Below the pieces are notes generated by a model. That model had not been told where the DNA came from. It did no database searches and was given only the letters and a program-made list of their open reading frames with translations. A DNA stretch of 64,000 nucleotides from Pycnococcus provasolii (Eukaryota > Chlorophyta > Pseudoscourfieldiophyceae > Pseudoscourfieldiales > Pycnococcaceae): assembly GCA_938743325.2 (NCBI GenBank), contig OW568874.1, positions 372,001-436,000 on the forward strand, written 5' to 3'. Positions within the stretch are counted from its first letter, which is position 1. Each line of letters begins with the position of its first letter. Position numbers and translations under genes: made by a program. Positions 58,101 through 64,000 of this stretch are shown here, piece after piece.

Positions 58101-58751
58101 TTACTCCCTCGTGAAGCGTGTCAGTTCCACGTGGGCAATAGAGGGCATGCACATCGTTTCCGTGCAGCCCACCGTCGCTGCCTCCGTGTATACATACGAG
58201 GCCGTGACGACTTCGCAGTCGTCGTTCACCTCGTCAGGGATGACGGTCGTGTGACCGGAATCCAGCGTGTCGACGCAGCTCATCATGCCCTTGCCTCCCC
58301 ACTTGGGTGGTGGCGCAAAGCACAGAGCATCCACCTTGACACCGGCTCCAGCTTCAACTGAAGCAAGCCTCGTCGTCATGATGTTCCTCGTCGCTGGATC
58401 GCCGGTGTACTTGTTCATGATCCACGACGTCTTACCTGCGCTTCCAGGCGAAATTACGAATTCATGCGTTTGGTCCTCGGCACCACTGAGCGTCGAGGTG
58501 GTCGTATCATACGACATGTGCGCAGACTTCAAGCTGTACGCTCCGGCGTAGTTGAGAGGTTTCCCCTGGCACTTCTCGGGCATCATCATGTCCTTCATCA
58601 TCTCCTTCATCATCATCCTCATCTCCTTCTTCGCGTCCGAATCCGTCGAGTTCGTGTTCGAGTCATCAGCGTGCACGCTTGTCAGAGCAAAGAGACACAT
58701 GCTAGAGATCGCCACGACGAGAAACATGAGCAGCTTCGACGACATCGTCAT
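58101..58751 (-). CDS. Small secreted Cys-containing protein, unknown
   Basis: 216 residues from ATG 58751. A signal peptide is clear: KLLMFLVVAISSMCLFALTS then VHADD with an A-x-A-like cleavage site. A Met/Lys/Glu-rich helix (KKEMRMMMKEMMKDMMMPEK) follows. The rest is a compact domain with about six Cys (EKCQGKPLNYAGAYSLK, SWIMNKYTGDPATRNIM, MMSCVDTLDSG, DDCEVV, VGCTETMCMPS). I do not recognise the family. The Met-rich helix recalls metal-binding or periplasm-type proteins, but this is only a composition similarity. Confidence 0.65.
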   Translation of the reverse strand: MTMSSKLLMFLVVAISSMCLFALTSVHADDSNTNSTDSDAKKEMRMMMKEMMKDMMMPEKCQGKPLNYAGAYSLKSAHMSYDTTTSTLSGAEDQTHEFVISPGSAGKTSWIMNKYTGDPATRNIMTTRLASVEAGAGVKVDALCFAPPPKWGGKGMMSCVDTLDSGHTTVIPDEVNDDCEVVTASYVYTEAATVGCTETMCMPSIAHVELTRFTRE

Positions 58752-58919
58752 CGATAGGAAACAAAAGTGAAGGGATCAAAAATGTCACATACGAAAACTC
58801 AATACCAGGGGATATTTCTCGAGCGAATTCGCATCCCCCCGGGGGACCCTCTGCAAAAACCCTCTCCAAAAAATATCAAACTAAACTTTGCGATATTTTA
58901 TTCAACTTTCTCACTTGCG

Positions 58920-59834
58920 ATGCTCTCTCGCATGCACATGCGCGTTCGCATGATGCGCCACCCAAGCATTAATGTTCGCATGTGCCACCGTGTTTGCATA
59001 CACGTGCGTGGCCTTCGTAAGCATAGTGCTCTTGGTGCTCTTGGTGGTGAGTGTTACACTCAGTCAGGCTTGGTGTGTTGTTGTAAGTCGTCATCGTCAT
59101 CATCCGCATCATGCGTTGGCACTGGTGGTGATCTTGGCACTGGTGATGGTCCGTTCGACAGGGATGGGTTGAATCATGGCTTCGTTTCCGATAATCTTCC
59201 ACCAAGCTTGCTGAACGATACGAAGATATCTGTCGTGCACGAACGTGTCACCCACGACAGGTACATCACGCTGTACGACCGAAAGGTGCACTTCGAGTCG
59301 AAACATATGGGGTCCACCAGCTTAGACTATGATGTCGTCGGACACCCGAAAAGCAACTTCAGGTTCGCGTGCGTCATGCCCGTGCGCGTCGACAAAGAAC
59401 ACGGCACCGTCACGACGACAGTCGTGTGGGAGTACGCGCAAGGACTGAATACGATGTGCGCGACATTTCCCACCGGAGGTTTCGACGCTAGCAAGCATGA
59501 CAGCATCGTCGACACAGCGCGTGCCGAGCTCGCGGAGGAGGCGCGGTTATCGGGAGGCGAATTGACGTGCCTCGTGGACGCGGACAACCACCCTGGCCTC
59601 GTGGAGACGAAGTGGTGTCGCAACCGCTTCTACCCATTCCTGTGCGTGGGTGCTGAAACGATACGTGACAACCCTCCACCCAGAGACCTGGAGGAGGACT
59701 TGAGCATGCGCGTCTGCGAGGTTTCCTTGGTCGACCTAAAGCGTTTGCTGAAGAGTGGCGACATGTTGCCACCGAGCGTACACACCGCATATCTTGGCTT
59801 GGAAGAATTAGCACGAAGAGGAGTTCACGTTTGA
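58920..59834 (+). CDS. Nudix hydrolase
   Basis: 304 residues from ATG 58920; the longer frame opens at GTG, with other Mets between. The first ~80 residues are Met/His/Arg/Cys-rich and could target an organelle. The Nudix box lies in FPTGGFDASKHDSIVD followed by TARAELAEEARLSGG, which fits the GG...AAxRELxEE pattern with the catalytic Glu pair. Upstream, DRKVHFESKHMG and VTTTVVWEYAQGLNTM fit the N-terminal strands of ADP-ribose or nucleotide-sugar pyrophosphatases. Substrate is not predictable. The stop is followed by TGTAA at 39 nt, and the gene is convergent with the copper monooxygenase, only 85 bp apart. Confidence 0.75.
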   Translation: MLSRMHMRVRMMRHPSINVRMCHRVCIHVRGLRKHSALGALGGECYTQSGLVCCCKSSSSSSASCVGTGGDLGTGDGPFDRDGLNHGFVSDNLPPSLLNDTKISVVHERVTHDRYITLYDRKVHFESKHMGSTSLDYDVVGHPKSNFRFACVMPVRVDKEHGTVTTTVVWEYAQGLNTMCATFPTGGFDASKHDSIVDTARAELAEEARLSGGELTCLVDADNHPGLVETKWCRNRFYPFLCVGAETIRDNPPPRDLEEDLSMRVCEVSLVDLKRLLKSGDMLPPSVHTAYLGLEELARRGVHV

Positions 59835-59863
59835 GTCCTAATGCTATTTTTTGTATGTACCTA

Positions 59864-59868
59864 TTACA
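59864..59868 (-). terminator. TGTAA signal of the copper monooxygenase gene
   Basis: TTACA on the plus strand, 52 bp beyond the minus-strand stop. Confidence 0.4.
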
Positions 59869-59872
59869 CGAC

Positions 59873-59877
59873 TGTAA
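59873..59877 (+). terminator. TGTAA signal of the Nudix gene
   Basis: TGTAA begins 39 nt after the Nudix stop and overlaps the 3' region of the convergent gene. Confidence 0.45.
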
Positions 59878-59919
59878 AACGAACTACTTGAAAGAACAAC
59901 ACAGTGTAAGGCACGCAAC

Positions 59920-61251
59920 CTAAAGCTGACGTCGCGCATACTCCGCATGCGCCTGCTCGAGAGAGCGCTGCGCCTCCTCGCTCCATCCAGCCGTCTCTGT
60001 AATTCTTCCCCAGCAGAACGGTGCGCCAGCACGCTCCACATCTGGAGAAATTAGCACGTGACGTATGCACATCTCGTCTGACGTGCTCAGTCCACCCGCC
60101 GTCCAGCGTTCGCCGCGCTCGTACAGGCAGTGCGTCTCCAGGACGTCGCCACGTTCGATGCGTGTCGGAGGATCGAGACCAACAAGCGGCTGACTGTGGT
60201 ACGTGAATGGCGACGTGTCGCCGAGGTACGCGACGTTGTCGTTCGTGTCGTTGCCGCTGCTGCGTCGAACGATGCTGTACTGCCGAGTGCAGAGCGCATG
60301 CGCGTGACTTCGAAATGCCCAAGCATGTGTCGGATCAGCGTTCCACGTGCATGTATGAACGACGTCGACGACGTCGTCGTCGTCGTTGTTCTTGTTACGA
60401 CGTGCCGGTGGTATGGCGAATCCAACAGCAATAGGACCCAGTTGCATTTCTCCGACGTCCGCTTTCCTCAAGTCTGGCGTGATCTGCAGGCGAAATCCAG
60501 CCTGCGAGGTGTTGTTTGCGTCTAAAGATTCGTTGTTGTGGTGATACTGCACGACGACAAACTTTCGTCCTGGTCCCACACGAAATCCCGCGTCGCTCGG
60601 CGTCCTGAATGCGCCGTTCGGCCCATTGCCCCACCCTCCCGGTGTCCATCCTCCAATCATCGTGTCGCATGCACTCGGCGGCATGGGTTCGCACGGAACG
60701 CGCTGTCCGTTCGTGACTGGTCGTGCGCCTATGTATGCGCCCCACGGCGTATCTCTGGTGCGGCACGTCATCATGATGCTGTGGTGTAGCGTTCTTTGCG
60801 ATACGGGCGGTATGACTGCTTCCCATCCGACGACGTGGTAGTCCTGGTCTGCGGGTACTTCATAGAAAACGCAGAAGTACGTTGTGATTCTGTTCGCAGA
60901 GAGCGTTTGTGGTTCGTCAGGTACGAATAGAAGTTCTTGTTTCGTTTCGTTCGTTAGGTACGGCGACCACGACGACGACTTCAGGTTTCGCCGACGGTGC
61001 TGATGGTAATGGTGTTGTGGTGCTGCCGGTTCTTCTTCTTCTTCTGTGTTGCTGCTGACACCACCACCCTTGAAGTTGACGACTGCGTGATGTGGTGGAC
61101 TTATGATGGTGGTGGCGGCATGTGCTGCTGCAACTTCTTTACTACTATTTTCCACCACCGCCACCGCCGCCGCCGCCGCCCAGCTGAATTTGATGATTAG
61201 GTTGGTGATGACGACGTTGATGAGCATCATGATGATGGAGCGTACGTACAT
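59920..61251 (-). CDS. Copper type II monooxygenase (PHM/DBH-like), secretory
   Basis: 443 residues from ATG 61251 (MYVRSIIMMLINVV); the longer frame starts at GTG. The hydrophobic N-terminus is a signal peptide or anchor. After a His/Glu-rich linker, two PHM-type domains follow. The CuH site is LHHSIMMTCRTRD (paired histidines), with a further His in FVVVQYHHNNESL. The CuM site has the HxH of SHAHALCTRQYSIV and the Met ligand in STSDEMCIRHVLI. YFCVFYEVPADQDYHVVGWE fits the Cys/Tyr-rich opening of the domain. PHM hydroxylates peptidyl-glycine during C-terminal amidation; DBH/MOXD paralogues hydroxylate amines. The separate lyase domain (PAL) is absent. Green algae are known to have peptide amidation enzymes. 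Substrate choice is uncertain. Confidence 0.82.
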   Translation of the reverse strand: MYVRSIIMMLINVVITNLIIKFSWAAAAAVAVVENSSKEVAAAHAATTIISPPHHAVVNFKGGGVSSNTEEEEEPAAPQHHYHQHRRRNLKSSSWSPYLTNETKQELLFVPDEPQTLSANRITTYFCVFYEVPADQDYHVVGWEAVIPPVSQRTLHHSIMMTCRTRDTPWGAYIGARPVTNGQRVPCEPMPPSACDTMIGGWTPGGWGNGPNGAFRTPSDAGFRVGPGRKFVVVQYHHNNESLDANNTSQAGFRLQITPDLRKADVGEMQLGPIAVGFAIPPARRNKNNDDDDVVDVVHTCTWNADPTHAWAFRSHAHALCTRQYSIVRRSSGNDTNDNVAYLGDTSPFTYHSQPLVGLDPPTRIERGDVLETHCLYERGERWTAGGLSTSDEMCIRHVLISPDVERAGAPFCWGRITETAGWSEEAQRSLEQAHAEYARRQL

Positions 61252-61510
61252 AAAGGTATGCCTCGATGATGTGCAAAACACCAAAACGAAGAAGAAGCAC
61301 AGTTCACAACAACTGTGTGAGCCTCACTCACAAATAATACTAAGCGAATACTACAATAGTGAACTAACTACTTATTACTCGACAGCAGAGTGACAGAGTA
61401 GTGACAGAGTGACAGAGACACACATGTGTGCACGTGCACACATGCACACACATGACGTCTATAGAGTCGTCCGATGGGTACGTGACATGCCAGTTCGAAT
61501 AACGCGTGTA
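61252..61510. other. Spacer between the monooxygenase and the mariner element
   Basis: It carries (TGACAGAG)n and CACACATG repeats near 61385-61455. No gene is seen. Confidence 0.4.
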
Positions 61511-61512
61511 TA
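61511..61512. repeat. TA target-site duplication, left
   Basis: TA precedes the terminal repeat, with the matching TA at 63779-63780. Confidence 0.7.
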
Positions 61513-61614
61513 GTATCCTGGAAAGAACTGCTCGCCCACCCGATAACTTCACCGTTTCGGGGTTGTTTTGGACGCCGTTTGTTCTCCACGGAACCTATGT
61601 TAGGCCTCATTTGG
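61513..61614 (+). repeat. Left terminal inverted repeat of the mariner-like element
   Basis: 102 bp, ending GGCCTCATTTGG, an exact reverse complement of 63677-63778. Confidence 0.97.
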
Positions 61615-61750
61615 CCTGTGTAGCAGTATCCCTCGTTTTGAGAGACGGTTGCTCACAGTGGCGTGTTGATTGAATCGCACAGGAGCGCATCTCCATAGTG
61701 GGAAGGCCCACTGTTTCCCGGGGCCCCGACCTAGAATTTCCGACCATCCA

Positions 61751-61756
61751 GGATCC
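61751..61756. promoter_or_regulatory. AGGATCCCCC motif upstream of the transposase
   Basis: The GGATCC core is about 72 bp before ATG 61823, the same arrangement as before host genes. Confidence 0.3.
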
Positions 61757-61822
61757 CCCGACCTGTACGACAGGAACAAACTTTGGTCCAAACTCCCGCC
61801 ATCTCTTTCTCCATTTCTCACA

Positions 61823-61834
61823 ATGGCATCAGCA

Positions 61835-61868
<34 letters not shown>

Positions 61869-63664
61869 GCGAAGAAAACAAGTTGCCAGGTCCTGCTCAG
61901 TCTTACTGGGACTTACGCCATGCGTGCGTCAAAGTCATGAACCGGCTATCGCGCGATCCTAAGCGAGCACCGCTTGAAAAAGTGGATGCTGGATCGCGCT
62001 TGAACGCGCCGACGCCATTGTGGATGGTTACAAAGGTTGTTCAAGAAAGGAAGAGTAACCCAGAGTTAAATCAACGAGAACTTTCAGATAAGGTTGGTCT
62101 TCCACGCACAACAGTTCGGGGCATTCTCCAACAAGAACAAGATGGTGGCGCCCTGCGCATCCGCACGTCCTTCGGTGAAGATGGCCGTGAGAGGATCCTG
62201 ACGGTGGAGCAAGAGAAGTTGTTGTTGGAAGTTGCGGACGGTGCTCCGTACATTCCTGATGTTAAGCTTGTGCCTATGGCGCAAGCGAAGGACAACGCCT
62301 TTCCCGACTTGTCTAGGCGAACTCTGTACAACTATTTGTACGTGTACTGCACACCTCCGTTTGTGATCAAGCAGACGGACGGAACAACACTAGAAAAAAA
62401 CCACGTTCGCGTGTTCGACATGCACCTCGGGTACGTCGAGGGTTTTGTGAAGTGGCGCAAGTCGAATGGCGACGTCCTTATCTTCTACTTGGATGAGTTT
62501 CCTATCGCTGTTCCGTGGTGGCCGACGCACGGCAGGACGAGGAGAGGGACAACATTGCACGCAGACGCGGCGTACCGTACGACAAAGCATTCCGCGATCA
62601 TGTGTGTGGGAGAGCAACACCGCATTCTTAAAGCTTTCCTTTACAAAACCGCCGTCAACGACGACAAGTACGTGGACTTCATGTTGAAAAATCAGGCCAC
62701 GGATGATGCCTGCCCGTCCTTTGGTGGCGAGGCACTCGTGACGAGGCTCAAGAAAATCGCCGATGAAACAAAACAACGCGTACTCCTGCTCGTGGACCGG
62801 CTAGGCACGTCCGGCACGAAGCACTACCCGGACAAGCAGCACTTCAACCGAAAGGTGAAGACGTCGTTTTCGCGGGATAATGGCCTCGGGTACGCGCACC
62901 TGCCAGTGAAAGGCTATCTGTTCGACCCCATCGAGCCGGCGAACGGCTTGATCCAGCGCTTCGTTGAGACGAAGTGGTTTTCAGAGACGCCACGAACGAC
63001 GTCGTGGGGGCACGTCGTGCCAGGCCCGGCAGACTTTGCCGAAGCCGTTGCGGCTTTCAAAGCCGCAATCTGCGACACGAACGACCAGGGAAAAAAAAAC
63101 CCGTTCCCTGGATTTTATCGGTGGCGTCAGTTCAGTTTGGCGGCAAAGAAGGTGTGGGAAAAGAACGCGCACGCGCAAAAGGCAATCGCAGACCGCAAAA
63201 AAACACCAAAGGCACAGAGGTGGACGTGGGATCCAGAACGTGCGTGGGAACACGACTTCCCCTCGCGGTGGGAGGGTCTTCGGGACGACGTACCTGAGGA
63301 AAGCATGCCGCGCACTGTGCCACCACCGCCACCTCCAGCTGGCGATGTGCCTCCGCCACCACCGTTGCCATCTGAACAAGCTGTGCCACCGCCGCCACTG
63401 CCGCCACCTCCAGGTGTGCCACCGCCGCCGCCGCCACTGCCAGATTCGAAGGGGAAGCGGAAAGTCGAATGGGCGGAACTGCTGGAGTCTGAGACTGAGT
63501 CGGATCAGTCTGATGGGGACTCTGAAGGAAAGGGTCCCGGGCAGACAGGGAATCGGGCCGGTCCCTCTATTTTCACCCGATCAAGGGGGAGGTCTGATCT
63601 AGCCTCGCTCGCCCAGGCCGCCGAGGTTGCGTCTGGCGACGACGTAGTGTTGTACGGTGACTGA
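61823..63664 (+). CDS. Tc1/mariner-superfamily DDE transposase
   Basis: 613 residues from ATG 61823; the longer frame begins at TTG. A poly-Gly run follows the start. A helix-turn-helix (LNQRELSDKVGLPRTTVRGI) near residues 89-110 would bind the terminal repeats. The RNase H-like core has candidate catalytic residues D224 (LIFYLDEFPIAVPWW), D325 (RVLLLVDRLGTS) and E371 (FDPIEPANGLIQRF), spaced as in the IS630/Tc1/mariner group. About 130 C-terminal residues are unusual for the family: a PPPPPP-rich stretch with PPPPLPPPPGVPPPPPP runs, then an acidic Ser-rich tail (ESETESDQSDGDSE). It is longer than a typical mariner transposase (about 350 residues). TGTAA follows 7 nt after the stop. Confidence 0.82.
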
Positions 63665-63671
63665 TAATTTT

Positions 63672-63676
63672 TGTAA
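63672..63676 (+). terminator. TGTAA polyadenylation signal of the transposase
   Basis: TGTAA lies immediately before the right terminal repeat, so the element carries its own host-type signal. Confidence 0.45.
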
Positions 63677-63778
63677 CCAAATGAGGCCTAACATAGGTTC
63701 CGTGGAGAACAAACGGCGTCCAAAACAACCCCGAAACGGTGAAGTTATCGGGTGGGCGAGCAGTTCTTTCCAGGATAC
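63677..63778 (-). repeat. Right terminal inverted repeat of the mariner-like element
   Basis: An exact reverse complement of the left repeat, 102 bp. Confidence 0.97.
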
Positions 63779-63780
63779 TA

Positions 63781-64000
63781 TGTACGGTGTGGGCTGATAT
63801 CAGGCGAACAACAAACACGCAGAAAAATGATGGGGGGACTGTATGTGCTCTCGAATGTGTCGTATCGTAGCGGAATTCATCCTGTTACTGTTTGGGGGTT
63901 GGCGGCACCTGTTGGCGGCAGTCGTTCGGGGTTGGGAGTTCGGGGTTGGGAAGAGGGGATCCCCCGTTGCACGTATTCTTGTGATCGGGAGGGGAGGTCG
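63781..64000. other. Window end, no gene seen
   Basis: It contains GGGGTTGGG(A) repeats and a GGGGATCCCCC palindrome at 63957-63962, suggesting that a gene may start just beyond the window. Confidence 0.3.

Larger units (their letters stand above)
61513..63778 (+). mobile_element. Complete Tc1/mariner-superfamily transposon, 2266 bp
   Basis: Perfect 102-bp terminal inverted repeats (61513-61614 and 63677-63778) begin GTATCCTGGAAAGAAC and are flanked by TA duplications. One uninterrupted transposase gene fills the interior. Identical ends plus an intact gene mean a recent insertion that could still be mobile. Confidence 0.9.

Noticed and set aside
1-64000. tRNA and rRNA genes
   Set aside because: None seen by eye. 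A covariance-model scan would be needed to exclude tRNAs in the spacers.

Overview
The window looks like nuclear DNA of a small green alga (Chlorophyta, prasinophyte grade). The evidence is plant-type and plastid genes (chloroplast SRP54, a PSTAIRE-type CDKA, a galacturonokinase, a homologue of Arabidopsis At4g37920), TGTAA motifs just after many stop codons (the green-algal poly(A) signal), telomere-like CCCTAA runs, G/C-ending codons, and compact genes that are almost all intronless. Introns are seen only in CDKA (two) and SSRP1 (one). I cannot name the genus.

Layout. 1-13.6 kb: VPS16 (partial, minus), galacturonokinase, an At4g37920-like plastid protein (minus), a MoaC/CNX3 molybdopterin enzyme behind a G-rich 27-bp minisatellite, an NRAMP metal transporter (minus), cpSRP54, a one-pass membrane protein and a stand-alone PARP-type zinc-finger protein (minus). 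13.6-15.7 kb is gene-poor. 15.7-19.1 kb: a 1127-residue EF-hand/one-TM surface protein. 19.36-21.25 kb: a compact retroelement with split direct repeats (A1-ORF-B1-A2-B2) carrying only a methyltransferase-like ORF. 21.7-30.8 kb: a secreted proline-rich protein, a TcdA/ThiF-like enzyme (minus), transposon debris, a predicted thylakoid-lumen protein and RPN5. 30.9-39.9 kb: tubulin cofactor E (minus), retroelement debris, a RecQ helicase, CDKA and a 29-codon OST4-like gene. 40-44 kb: a small basic protein (minus) and an animal-type haem peroxidase (minus). 44-47.9 kb: Ty1/copia debris and a 1.8-kb inverted-repeat element with an 8-bp target duplication. 47.9-61.3 kb: a Sel1-repeat protein, an extensin-like membrane protein (minus), an archaeal-looking RibB, SSRP1/Pob3, a small secreted protein (minus), a Nudix hydrolase and a PHM/DBH-type copper monooxygenase (minus). 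61.5-63.8 kb: a complete Tc1/mariner-like transposon with perfect 102-bp terminal repeats.

Genes mostly alternate head-to-head and tail-to-tail. Several convergent neighbours are separated by only about 70-150 bp. Divergent spacers carry telomere-like runs and a GGGATCCC palindrome roughly 60-215 bp before the start codon. The genes are a housekeeping mixture (vesicle fusion, plastid protein targeting, proteasome, chromatin, cell cycle, cofactor synthesis, cell surface) with no sign of one dedicated pathway. The most unusual material is the split-repeat retroelement, the two other transposons, the GGATCC promoter motif and the minisatellite promoter.
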